From positions 1-64,000 of the forward strand of contig JAVDCA010000026.1 of the NCBI GenBank assembly GCA_030848545.1: DNA of 64,000 bases. The letters are read 5' to 3'. A model generated the notes under the pieces. It made no database searches, was not told the origin of the DNA, and saw only the letters and a list, made by a program, of their open reading frames with translations. Source of the DNA: Astrobacterium formosum. Lineage in GTDB: Bacteria; Pseudomonadota; Alphaproteobacteria; Rhizobiales; Xanthobacteraceae. This document shows, in pieces, positions 35,025 to 44,513 of this stretch. Position 1 is the stretch's first letter. Each line of letters starts with the position of its first letter. Made by a program: the position numbers and the translations under genes.

Positions 35025-35372
35025 CTAGAGGATATCCAGCACAGCCTCGACGGGGCGTGCCAAGCGCGTGCCTTTGGGGGTGCGCACCACCGGCCGCTCG
35101 ATCAGGATCGGGTGTTCGTGCATGGCCTTGATCAGGGCCGCATCCGACAAGGCCGGATCGCCGAGGCCTAACTCGTCATAGGGCGTGCCCCGGCGACGCA
35201 ACAGATCGCGCGGCTTCATCCCGGCTTCCTTCAACGCCGCCTTGATGTCCGGGACCGTCGGTGGCGTCGCCTGGTAATCGATGATCACCGGCTCGTGGCC
35301 GCGGGCGCGGATGAGGTCCAGCACCTTGCGCGAAGTGGCGCATTTTGGATTGTGCCAGATCGTGACGGTCAT
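35025..35372 (-). CDS. arsC: Arsenate reductase (glutaredoxin type)
   Basis: A 115-aa ArsC/Spx-fold protein. HNPKCATSRKVLDLI puts the catalytic Cys at residue 11, and ILIERPVVRTPKGTRLARP carries the arginines that bind arsenate in the E. coli plasmid enzyme. It should reduce arsenate with glutathione and glutaredoxin, although chromosomal YffB/ArsC-like relatives of this size sometimes have other roles. No arsB or arsR is adjacent. The start overlaps the stop of the upstream lipoprotein gene by four bases (ATGA), so the two are one transcription unit. Confidence 0.85.
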   Translation of the reverse strand: MTVTIWHNPKCATSRKVLDLIRARGHEPVIIDYQATPPTVPDIKAALKEAGMKPRDLLRRRGTPYDELGLGDPALSDAALIKAMHEHPILIERPVVRTPKGTRLARPVEAVLDIL

Positions 35373-35935
35373 CGCGGTTTCGGCTTGGCTGCCGTGCTGC
35401 TCCGGGTGGCGGTGCGTGGCGCCGTCCCCTCGGGGCCGCAGCGCACCAGCACCATGGTGCCGTAGCGGCCGGCCACTTCCGGGTCGACCCATTTGAGCAC
35501 CAGCACACGCCCGTCATAGGACACGACCTCGCGGTCGTCGGCGCTGCCAGCTTCGCCCTCGGGACCCACATAGGTCTTGCCGTCCTGGCTCGCCTTGATG
35601 ACCATCTCCTGCACGGTCGGGTTGTCATGACCCAGCATCGAAACCCCGACCGAGCTGCGGTTGATGACGTAGGGCTGCCGGCACTGGGTGCGGGCGGCCG
35701 CCTCCGTACGCATGCGGTCGTCCGGCTTGTGGAAAGCGGCCAGACCCCAGCGGCCGACAATATCCTCCGGCGCGACACTCGGGCGCGGTGGCGGGCCGGC
35801 AGGCGCCGCCGGCGGCGGCGTGTCGCCGCCGAAGCTGCCGAGGCTGGAAAAACTCGAGCCCGCACATGCGGACAACAGGCAGCCGGCCGCCGTCACCATG
35901 GCGATAGACGACAAACGCGATACCGAGCCGATCAT
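35369..35935 (-). CDS. Hypothetical lipoprotein
   Basis: A 188-aa protein that I do not recognise. A lipoprotein signal peptide ends in LLSACAGS, with the lipidated Cys near residue 24. A Pro- and Ala-rich linker (about 36-55) leads to a compact domain (about 58-165) beginning VGRWGLAAFHKPDDR and ending TMVLVRCGPEG; two cysteines (in RTQCRQP and VRCGPE) may form a disulfide. The C-terminal 20 residues are basic. ATG at 35935 is chosen because GGGAG lies nine bases upstream. It is translationally coupled to arsC through an ATGA overlap, an unexpected pairing. Confidence 0.75.
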   Translation of the reverse strand: MIGSVSRLSSIAMVTAAGCLLSACAGSSFSSLGSFGGDTPPPAAPAGPPPRPSVAPEDIVGRWGLAAFHKPDDRMRTEAAARTQCRQPYVINRSSVGVSMLGHDNPTVQEMVIKASQDGKTYVGPEGEAGSADDREVVSYDGRVLVLKWVDPEVAGRYGTMVLVRCGPEGTAPRTATRSSTAAKPKPR

Positions 35936-36177
35936 GAAACTAGTCTCCCGCAACAGGCCTCTGCCCGCCCAGCCGGTCCGCGTTCGGCGCGGCGAGGCGG
36001 ATCACCTGGATCGGATTTCCCCGCAGCCAGGATAGAGGCAAAGCCGCCGGAACGCTACCCGAGGCGAAGGGTAGACACATACGCAAAGTGCAGGACAGGC
36101 GCAGAAACCATTGCGGCGACCACACTTAACCATAGTGGCGGCAGGATCCGCGATGCCGGCCTGAACCGCCGGCCCGC

Positions 36178-36209
36178 CTTGACTTCGCCCCACTGACCGC
36201 CTATTTCCG
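36178..36209 (+). promoter_or_regulatory. RpoH (sigma-32)-type heat-shock promoter of groESL
   Basis: CTTG at 36178-36181 and CCTATTTCCG at 36200-36209, separated by 18 bases, match the alphaproteobacterial heat-shock consensus CTTG-N17/18-CYTATNTNNG. Transcription would start close to the CIRCE element just downstream. Confidence 0.75.
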
Positions 36210-36216
36210 CCTTGCC

Positions 36217-36243
36217 TTAGCACTCACATTATCTGACTGCTAA
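36217..36243. promoter_or_regulatory. CIRCE element (HrcA operator)
   Basis: TTAGCACTC, nine spacer bases, then GACTGCTAA. The consensus is TTAGCACTC-N9-GAGTGCTAA, so only one base differs. HrcA bound here would repress groESL, which gives the operon dual HrcA and RpoH control. Confidence 0.92.
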
Positions 36244-36305
36244 CAGCCCATTCCAACCGGATTTCAACCCCAAAGCCGCCGGTTCAGAGCGGCCGAGAGG
36301 ACATC

Positions 36306-38292
<1,987 letters not shown>

Positions 38293-38319
38293 TCCTTTCG
38301 CACCACACATTTTCGTCTC

Positions 38320-38345
38320 ATGGGCGCGGCGCAAGCCGCGCCCAT
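38320..38345 (+). terminator. Terminator of groESL
   Basis: ATGGGCGCGGC (38320-38330) and its perfect complement (38335-38345) form an 11-bp stem with a GCAA tetraloop, 28 bp after the groEL stop, followed by TTGATTTG. The U-rich tract is short and interrupted. Confidence 0.7.
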
Positions 38346-38621
38346 TTGATTTGTGGGACCAGGCTCGCACGTCGGCCCCGTGGGCGAAAAACCCAAGGCG
38401 ACGAGACGCCGAGACTGCCCCGAGCCGGGGTCATTGCCGTACCATGATGCGGCCGGCTGTGCCTCACTGACGAATTCTTCGAGGTCCGCTCACCCTCATG
38501 CACGGCGGGCCGGCGCCCGCAGGCGGCGCTTCGGCGCCCCCTCGCATTGCGGTGTATTAAGGGAATGTTCTATTCTGGCGGGCATGTTGGAGACCGACAT
38601 CACCACGCCCGCGTCACGAAC

Positions 38622-39092
38622 ATGCATGACACACCCGAGCAGGACCACGACCCGGAGATGGCCGGGCGCCACGACCATGACGCTCCCCGCATCCTGGTCG
38701 TCGACGACGACACCGTGCACCGCATGGTGATCTGCCGCATTGCCGCCAAGGTCGGCTATGAGCCGGTCGAAGCGGCTTCCTACGATGACGCCGAGAGGTT
38801 GCTGCTCGCAGGAGGTACGTTCGCGTGCATCTCGCTCGATCTCGCGCTCGGCCGGCGCGGCGGCATCGACGTCATGCGCTTGATCGCCGATTACGCGAAG
38901 CGCACCCCGGTGATCATCATCAGTGGTGGAGACGCGGGTTGTCGCGCCGATGCCGACGCCCTCTCCCGGCGGCTCGGTCTCAACAGCTATGAGTCGTTGC
39001 CGAAGCCGGTCAACCTCGCCGATCTCAAGCAGAGGCTGGGGCAAATCAAGCTGCGCACCGAGGCCGGCCTGAACGCATCCCAGCGGCCCTGA
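38622..39092 (+). CDS. Single-domain response regulator
   Basis: A 156-aa receiver-domain protein without an output domain. RILVVDDDTVHRM gives the acidic pocket, Asp73 in CISLDLALG is the phosphorylation site, and Lys128 in ESLPKPVNL is the conserved lysine. A His- and Asp-rich N-terminal extension of about 20 residues (DHDPEMAGRHDHD) precedes the domain. No kinase gene is near, so the partner is unknown. The start is uncertain: ATG at 38622 is used, while an in-frame ATG at 38565 with AAGGGA right before it would add 19 residues. Confidence 0.82.
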   Translation: MHDTPEQDHDPEMAGRHDHDAPRILVVDDDTVHRMVICRIAAKVGYEPVEAASYDDAERLLLAGGTFACISLDLALGRRGGIDVMRLIADYAKRTPVIIISGGDAGCRADADALSRRLGLNSYESLPKPVNLADLKQRLGQIKLRTEAGLNASQRP

Positions 39093-39099
39093 CGGCTCT

Positions 39100-39507
39100 T
39101 CAGTTGGTCTGCAGGTGGAAGCGGATGGTCCGGCCCCCGGTCAGGACCAGATAATTCCCCTCGCGCCGCCAGTTGGTCGCCTGGGTCAACGCCGACAACA
39201 GATCCTCGTCGCCGCGCATGCGTTCCGGCGGGCACTGCTGCCCCGTGCCGGGCCCGGCGATGACCGTGATGGTGTCGGCGGCGACAATGAGCTGTGCCTT
39301 GACGGTATCGCACCACAGCGCAATTTCGGCGGCACCGTTGGCCGCGATATCGAGCGAGGGCACCCGTTTCGAGCCCTTCATGGGGGCGGCATCGAGCAGC
39401 AGCTCGTGATCGAAAGGAAACGAGGACTGCGCCGGAACCCCCACCGAACCGAGGAGCAACATGACCGCGGCCAACCACGCCGACCGACCGACCAGATTTC
39501 GCCGCAT
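39100..39507 (-). CDS. META-domain-like secreted protein
   Basis: A 135-aa exported protein. The signal peptide spans about residues 1-25 (SAWLAAVMLLLGSVGVPAQ). The mature part suggests a META/HslJ-like beta fold from patterns such as LIVAADTITVIAGPGTGQQCPPERMRGDEDLLSALTQ and a final WRREGNYLVLTGGRTIRFHLQ, but the match is by pattern only. It has two cysteines. GGAGGAG before the ATG at 39507 is a strong site that fixes the start. It runs convergent with the response regulator, seven bases apart, and divergent from the dienelactone-hydrolase gene. Confidence 0.65.
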   Translation of the reverse strand: MRRNLVGRSAWLAAVMLLLGSVGVPAQSSFPFDHELLLDAAPMKGSKRVPSLDIAANGAAEIALWCDTVKAQLIVAADTITVIAGPGTGQQCPPERMRGDEDLLSALTQATNWRREGNYLVLTGGRTIRFHLQTN

Positions 39508-39682
39508 ACCACTCCTCCAGGTCACCCAGGAACGCGGGGAGGGTTTTGCGACGAACGGGCAACGCCGGTCAAGCTCAGCGGGCGGGGCTCCGGAACGCAA
39601 GCTCACGGGCGCCTCACATTGCCGTCAAGCGCGCCGCCGCGCACCCGCATGGTGGTAACGTGGCGATCTGTGGGAGAACGCC

Positions 39683-40552
39683 ATGGATCAGAAGATCATC
39701 AATCTCTACGACCGTTTCACCCATGGCGGCATGAACCGCCGGGATTTCCTCGATCGCCTGGCGGAACTCGCCGGCTCCAGCGCCGCCGCCGCGGCCCTTC
39801 TGCCCCTGTTGCAGAACGATTACGCCCGCGCCGCCATTGTCGCTGCCGACGATTCCCGCATCGCCACCGAGCGGCAGTCGTTCGATTCCCCCAAGGGCCG
39901 CATCGACGGCTACTTGGCGCGACCGAAACCCAAGGGCAAACGCCCGATGGTGCTGGTGATCCACGAGAACCGCGGCCTCAACCCCCATCTCGAGGACGTC
40001 GCCCGCCGTTTCGCGGCCGAGGGTTTCGGCGCCTATGCGATCGATCTCCTGTCGCTCGTCGGCGGCACGCCGGCAAGCGAGGACGCGGCCCGGGAGCTGC
40101 ATGGGAAGCTCGATCAGGACGATGCCGTGGTGGCGCTCACGGCTGCAGTTAAGTTCCTCGATGGACATGCCGAATCGACCGGCCGGGTCGGCGCGGTCGG
40201 ATTCTGCTTCGGCGGCCTGATGGTGAACCGGCTCGCCGCGGCGAGCCCGGAACTCGCTGCCGCCGTCGCCTATTACGGCCGCCAGATTCCGGCCGCGCAG
40301 GTCGCGCACATCAAGGCGCCGCTGCTCCTGCATTATGCCGAGCACGACGAGGGCGTGAACACCGGCATCCCGGCCTACGAGGCGGCGCTCAAGGCCGCCG
40401 GCAAGACCTATACGATCCACACCTATCCGGGCACGCAGCACGCCTTCAACAACGACACCAGCGCGGCACGCTACGACAAGGCCGCAGCCGATCTCGCCTT
40501 CACCCGCACGCTTGCCTTCTTCCGACGGCATCTTGGCGTGCCGCCGAGCTGA
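39683..40552 (+). CDS. Dienelactone hydrolase family protein
   Basis: A 289-aa alpha/beta hydrolase of the carboxymethylenebutenolidase family. The catalytic triad is Cys175 (GFCFGG), Asp222 (AEHDEG) and His253 (GTQHAF). Glu in VIHENRGLNPHLEDV, near residue 94, is the conserved activating residue. An N-terminal segment with NRRDFLDRLAELAG and a following Ala-rich stretch resembles a twin-arginine signal, so it may be exported, as are several relatives. The substrate is unknown. GGGAG precedes the ATG. No catechol-pathway genes are adjacent. Confidence 0.85.
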   Translation: MDQKIINLYDRFTHGGMNRRDFLDRLAELAGSSAAAAALLPLLQNDYARAAIVAADDSRIATERQSFDSPKGRIDGYLARPKPKGKRPMVLVIHENRGLNPHLEDVARRFAAEGFGAYAIDLLSLVGGTPASEDAARELHGKLDQDDAVVALTAAVKFLDGHAESTGRVGAVGFCFGGLMVNRLAAASPELAAAVAYYGRQIPAAQVAHIKAPLLLHYAEHDEGVNTGIPAYEAALKAAGKTYTIHTYPGTQHAFNNDTSAARYDKAAADLAFTRTLAFFRRHLGVPPS

Positions 40553-40582
40553 GACGCCACCGGCCGCGGGCTGCTCCTCGCA

Positions 40583-40783
40583 TCAGGGGCTGCCGATCAC
40601 GTCGAGGACGCCCGACAACACCATCGTGCACGACAACGCGACGGCCGAGCAGAACGCCACGCCCACATAGGATTCCCACTCGGTGTTGGCGAAGCGGTAG
40701 AGCCTGCCGTGGCGCGGCAGACAGGCCCAGAACGTCACCGCAGTCGCAACCATGACCGCGAGGCCGCAGAGCAAGAGCACCAT
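40583..40783 (-). CDS. Small two-helix membrane protein downstream of TRAP genes
   Basis: A 66-aa protein with two hydrophobic stretches (residues 1-20 and about 42-64) separated by a polar loop, CLPRHGRLYRFANTEWES. I do not recognise it. GGAGG lies six bases upstream of the ATG, and the gene begins 40 bp after dctM on the same strand, so it is probably the last gene of the TRAP operon. It could be an accessory membrane subunit, but this is only inference from position. Confidence 0.65.
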   Translation of the reverse strand: MVLLLCGLAVMVATAVTFWACLPRHGRLYRFANTEWESYVGVAFCSAVALSCTMVLSGVLDVIGSP

Positions 40784-40822
40784 GGGGATCCTCCGTACGG
40801 GCGCACGCCCTCTGCGCCGCGC

Positions 40823-42151
40823 TCAGCGATAGATCGCGTTCGGCAGCCACAGGCCGATCTGCGGGAACGCGTAGAGCATGATCATCGACACCATGACCAG
40901 GAACAGGAACGGCAGCACGCCCTTGAAGATGTCGTTGATGCTCACCCACGCCGGCGCCACCCCCTTGAGGTAGAACGGCGCCATGGCGACCGGTGGCGAC
41001 AGGAACGAGGTCTGGATGTTGAGCGCCACCAGGAGACCGAAGAACAGCGGATCGACGTTGAAGGTCTTCAGCAGCGGCAGGAAGATCGGCATGAAGATGA
41101 CGATAATCTCGGTCCATTCCAGCGGCCAGCCAAGGATGAAGATGATGAACTGGGCGAGGATCATGAACCCGGTCGAATTCAGGTTGAGCGCCAGCACGAA
41201 CTTCTCGATCGGTTCGTGGCCGCCCAGATAGGCGAAGATGGCCGAGAAGGTGAACGAGCCGATGAACAGCCAGCACACCATGGCGGTGGTGCGCGCGGTG
41301 AGGAATACGGATTCCTTGAGTTTCTGAAGGGTCAGCGCCCGATAGGCAATCGCCAGGATCAGCGCGCCGAGCGAGCCCATCGCCGCCGCCTCGGTCGGCG
41401 TCGCGAGGCCGAAGAGGATCGATCCGAGTGCCGCGCCGATCAGGAGTGCCAGCGGCAGGAACGACGTCGCGAGCGCGTACAAGACCTTGCCGACGGGAAC
41501 GTGACGCTCCTCCTCGGGCAACTGCGGCGCGAGCTTGGGATTGAGCGACGCCATGATGACGACGTAGAGGATGTAGAGTGAAGCCAGCATGACGCCGGGG
41601 AAGAATGCGCCGGCATAGAGCTTGACCACCGAAACGCCGGCGGTGGCGCCGTAGAGGATCAGCATGACGCTCGGCGGGATGAGGATGCCGAGGCAGCCGC
41701 CGGCGCAGATCACGCCGGCCGAGATCTTGACGTCGTAGCCGGCGCGCAGCATGGCCGGGAAAGCCAAGAGCCCCATCAGCGTCACGACGGCGCCGACGAT
41801 GCCGGTCGCGGTGGCGAAGATCGCGCAGGTCGCGAGCGTCGCGATGGCAAGCGCGCCCGGGACCGGTCCGGCGGCGAGTTGCAGCGACTTGAACAGGCGG
41901 TCGAGGATGTTGGCGCGCTCGATCACGTAACCCATGAACACGAACAGCGGGATCGAGATCAACACGTCGTTGGTCATCACCGAATAGGTGCGCTGCACGA
42001 CGAGTTGAAACACCAGGTCGCCCATGGCGTAGTAACCGAAGAACACACCCAGCGCCATCAACGTGAAGGCGATCGGAAAGCCCAACATGATGAAGGCGAC
42101 GAACAGGGCGAGCATCAGCACGCCCATTTCGGGATTGCCCAGACCGAACAT
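40823..42151 (-). CDS. dctM: TRAP transporter large permease DctM
   Basis: A 442-aa polytopic membrane protein with about twelve segments. The start is typical, MGVLMLALFVAFIMLGFPIAFTL, followed by IPLFVFMGYVIERANILDRLFK, the hairpin CAGGCLGILIPPSVMLILYG, and TSFLSPPVAMAPFYLKGVAP in the second repeat. The SPPVAMAPFYL region resembles the large FcbT3/TakM-like branch that pairs with TakP-type binding proteins and a long DctQ. Its ATG shares one base with the dctQ stop. Confidence 0.93.
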   Translation of the reverse strand: MFGLGNPEMGVLMLALFVAFIMLGFPIAFTLMALGVFFGYYAMGDLVFQLVVQRTYSVMTNDVLISIPLFVFMGYVIERANILDRLFKSLQLAAGPVPGALAIATLATCAIFATATGIVGAVVTLMGLLAFPAMLRAGYDVKISAGVICAGGCLGILIPPSVMLILYGATAGVSVVKLYAGAFFPGVMLASLYILYVVIMASLNPKLAPQLPEEERHVPVGKVLYALATSFLPLALLIGAALGSILFGLATPTEAAAMGSLGALILAIAYRALTLQKLKESVFLTARTTAMVCWLFIGSFTFSAIFAYLGGHEPIEKFVLALNLNSTGFMILAQFIIFILGWPLEWTEIIVIFMPIFLPLLKTFNVDPLFFGLLVALNIQTSFLSPPVAMAPFYLKGVAPAWVSINDIFKGVLPFLFLVMVSMIMLYAFPQIGLWLPNAIYR

Positions 42152-42768
42152 CAAATGTCCCCCCGCCCCAGGCCGACTTCCTCGAACGAGCGCGCGCGCG
42201 TCGAGGGGCTTTCCTGCTGGCCCAGGAGCTGCTTCTCCAATTCCTCGACATCGTGCAGGCGGTTCGGCCACCTGCCGGTGCGGATGCACTGCACGCAGCG
42301 GATCGTCTCGACGATGCCCTGCAGCACCATCAGGCAGCCGACGATCGGGATCAGCCATTTGAACGGCCACACGATCGGTCCGTTCGGACTGGCGGAAGAA
42401 TGTTCGTTCATCAGCCACGACATCTTGGCGAAGCCGACACCCGAATAGACCAGCGCCAGCATGCCGGGGAAGAAGAACAGGATGTAGAGGACGAGATCCA
42501 TCTTCGCCTGGGTACGCGGCGACCAGGCGCGATAGATGAAATCGCCGCGCACATGGCCGTTGCGCGACAGCGTGTAGGCGCCCGCCATCATGAACAGTGC
42601 GCCGTAGAGCATGTAGCTCGCGTCGAACGCCCAATCGGTCGGCCGACCGAACAGGTAGCGCGAGAACACTTCGTAGCTGGTCGTGAATGTGAGGATGAGG
42701 ATGCACCAGCCGAAGGCCTTGCCGACCCACGTGCTGATCTGATCGACGAACAGCAGAAATCGATTCAT
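42151..42768 (-). CDS. dctQ: TRAP transporter small permease DctQ (long form)
   Basis: A 205-aa membrane protein with four segments. VFSRYLFGRPTDWAFDASYMLYGALFMMAGAYTL near residues 34-67 is the DctQ core, then FFPGMLALVYSGVGFAKMSW. A charged cytoplasmic tail of about 45 residues (VEELEKQLLGQQESP) distinguishes the TakQ-like long subgroup. GAGGGGGG lies right before the ATG at 42768. The stop and the dctM start overlap by one base. Confidence 0.9.
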   Translation of the reverse strand: MNRFLLFVDQISTWVGKAFGWCILILTFTTSYEVFSRYLFGRPTDWAFDASYMLYGALFMMAGAYTLSRNGHVRGDFIYRAWSPRTQAKMDLVLYILFFFPGMLALVYSGVGFAKMSWLMNEHSSASPNGPIVWPFKWLIPIVGCLMVLQGIVETIRCVQCIRTGRWPNRLHDVEELEKQLLGQQESPSTRARSFEEVGLGRGDI

Positions 42769-42968
42769 GACCCCCCTCGACCGATCGGCATTTCGCCCGA
42801 ATTCTTGTTTGTTGCGGCCATGTCTAGGCACAATTTCGGATGAAGTCATCCGATTTCGGGCCATGTTCGCCTGATCGGCGGATCGCGGCTTTACGACCTT
42901 GGTCGCATTTCACCGTCGCGATCGCGTTGAAGCGGGCGCATCTCACGTGCCGGACCCGGACAGAAATT

Positions 42969-42992
42969 CCGCGGACGGTGAACCGTCCGCGG
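42969..42992 (-). promoter_or_regulatory. Intercistronic hairpin 1 after the TakP-like gene
   Basis: A perfect 10-bp stem (CCGCGGACGG and its complement) with a four-base loop, between the binding-protein gene and dctQ. On the minus strand it is followed by AATTTCTG, so partial termination or mRNA protection is possible. Confidence 0.5.
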
Positions 42993-43032
42993 CTTGTTCT
43001 TCGCCTGCCGTTCGATCGGCCGATAGGCCCGC

Positions 43033-43059
43033 GCCCGCGCCGCCCGAGGCGGCGCGGGC
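43033..43059 (-). promoter_or_regulatory. Intercistronic hairpin 2 after the TakP-like gene
   Basis: A perfect 12-bp GC-rich stem with a CGA loop, eight bases beyond the stop of the binding-protein gene. It lacks a U-run in the direction of that gene and may shield its mRNA from 3' decay. Confidence 0.5.
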
Positions 43060-43067
43060 TTTTCGCG

Positions 43068-44225
43068 TCACGCCGTACCGAAGAAGTGCTTGTAGGCGTT
43101 CTGCAGTGCGGCACTGTCGAGATTGTTGAGCTGCAGATAGGCGGAGGTGCGCTTGACCCACTCCTTCTGGGAGTCGATCACCTTCTTGAAGAACGGCTCT
43201 TGCGACTGCGCGGCCAGGACTTTGTCCCAGGCGGAAAGCTGCGCTTCGAGCACGGCGTTGGGCGTCTTGACGACGTTGACGCCGCGCTTCTTGATCGCCT
43301 CAAGGTCCTTCGCGTAGCGGTCGTAGGAGTACCAGAGCTGATCGCTCGACGCCGCCATGGCGGCATAACGCAGGATGGACTTGAGCTCGGCCGGGAGCGC
43401 CTCGTACTTCGCCTTGTTGAAGATGACTTCGAAGGCTTCCATCTGCTGATGGTGGCTGCCGACCATGTAGTACTTCGACACGTCCGGGAAGCCCAGGATG
43501 ATGTCCGAGGACGGGTTGTTGAATTCGGCGGCGTCGAGGAGGCCGCGGTCCATGGCAGGCACGATCTCGCCGCCGGCCAGGATGGTCACTGCCGCTCCCA
43601 TTTCCTTGAACACGTCGGCGGACAGGCCGACGGTGCGATACTTTACGTTCTTGAAGTCGTCGGCGGTCTTGACTTCCTTCTTGAACCAGCCGAGCGGCTG
43701 GGTCGGCATCGGGAAATACAGGAAGCCGGTCAGGTTGAGCTTCAAGGTGTCGTTGACGAGCTCCTTGTAAAGAGCCTCGCCGCCGCCATGGTAGAACCAG
43801 CCCAGGAAGCTGTGAGCGTCCCAGCCGAAGGACGGCGGGGTGCCGAACAGCGAGTAGGCCTTGTGCTTGCCGTACCAGTAGGCACAGACGCCGTGGCCGG
43901 CGTCGAGAATGCCGGACTGGACCGCGTCCTGCATCTGGAAGGCCGGCACCACGGCGCCGGCCGCGAGCACGTCGAGCTTGAGGCGGCCGCCCGACATCTC
44001 GTTGACTTTCTTGGCGTAGTCGACCGCATCCTCGTGAAAGATGTCCTTGCTGGGCCAGGTCGACTGGTACTTCCAGGTGACCGTCTGGGCGCGCGACACC
44101 TGCGGCATGGCGACGGTGGCGGCACCGGCGGCTCCCGCCGCCAGCATGAATTTGCGACGCGACGTGATCTTGGACGACGTGGTTTTGGACGACGTGGTTT
44201 TGGATTGCTCGGATTTTACCGACAT
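43068..44225 (-). CDS. TRAP transporter substrate-binding protein, TakP-like
   Basis: A 385-aa binding protein exported by the Tat route: SRRKFMLAAGAAGAATVAMPQVSRAQ lies at about residues 22-47. TakP-like features are YQSTWPSKDIFHEDAVDYAKKV, CAYWYGKHKAYSLFGTPPSFGW, the YHGGGEALYKEL segment, LGWFKKEVKTADDFKNVKYRTVG, with the substrate arginine, and DRGLLDAAEFNNP. TakP binds 2-oxo acids with sodium, so a monocarboxylate or 2-oxo acid is a fair guess. The N-terminus before the Tat motif holds three 15-bp direct repeats (44161-44205) coding for SKTTS-like units. It is the first gene of the operon dctP-dctQ-dctM-small protein. Confidence 0.9.
   Translation of the reverse strand: MSVKSEQSKTTSSKTTSSKITSRRKFMLAAGAAGAATVAMPQVSRAQTVTWKYQSTWPSKDIFHEDAVDYAKKVNEMSGGRLKLDVLAAGAVVPAFQMQDAVQSGILDAGHGVCAYWYGKHKAYSLFGTPPSFGWDAHSFLGWFYHGGGEALYKELVNDTLKLNLTGFLYFPMPTQPLGWFKKEVKTADDFKNVKYRTVGLSADVFKEMGAAVTILAGGEIVPAMDRGLLDAAEFNNPSSDIILGFPDVSKYYMVGSHHQQMEAFEVIFNKAKYEALPAELKSILRYAAMAASSDQLWYSYDRYAKDLEAIKKRGVNVVKTPNAVLEAQLSAWDKVLAAQSQEPFFKKVIDSQKEWVKRTSAYLQLNNLDSAALQNAYKHFFGTA
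44161..44205. repeat. Three tandem 15-bp repeats in the TakP-like gene
   Basis: Units GACGTGATCTTGGAC, GACGTGGTTTTGGAC and GACGTGGTTTTGGAT lie head to tail. They encode repeated SKTTS-like pentapeptides ahead of the Tat motif. A multiple of three, so changes in copy number would keep the frame. Confidence 0.9.
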
Positions 44226-44288
44226 TTCGACTTCCTCCCTGGCTCGGCGGCATATGGCATGCCATTCCCCGGATCGCTGCCCGGAAAG

Positions 44289-44306
44289 CCTCTATTATTG
44301 CAGAGG
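44289..44306. promoter_or_regulatory. Inverted repeat upstream of the TakP-like operon
   Basis: CCTCTATTATTGCAGAGG has five-base perfect arms around an AT-rich centre, 64 bp upstream of the start codon. A second pair, GGTCA and TGACC, lies next to it at about 44304-44324. Candidate operator or promoter region; no regulator gene is adjacent. Confidence 0.35.
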
Positions 44307-44513
44307 TCATACACATAGTTTGACCGCGATGCCAAGTCTCCACAAGTATCGATTTGCACGCCCCGCGATGCGACGTCCGTGCCTCCAGAGCGCCACCAAC
44401 CCCTTAATTCAGCTGTAATTTCATTCCCTGGAAGACTTCCTGCCGATAAAAGACCCCGGGGCGCCGGAGCCCGCCGTGGCGCGCCGCCTCTCGCCTCTGA
44501 CCCGGAGCTACCC

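Larger units (their letters stand above)
35936..36305. other. Intergenic region upstream of groESL
   Basis: A 370-bp gap that holds the heat-shock promoter and CIRCE element listed separately, and the promoter of the divergent lipoprotein gene. No other feature is visible. Confidence 0.6.
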
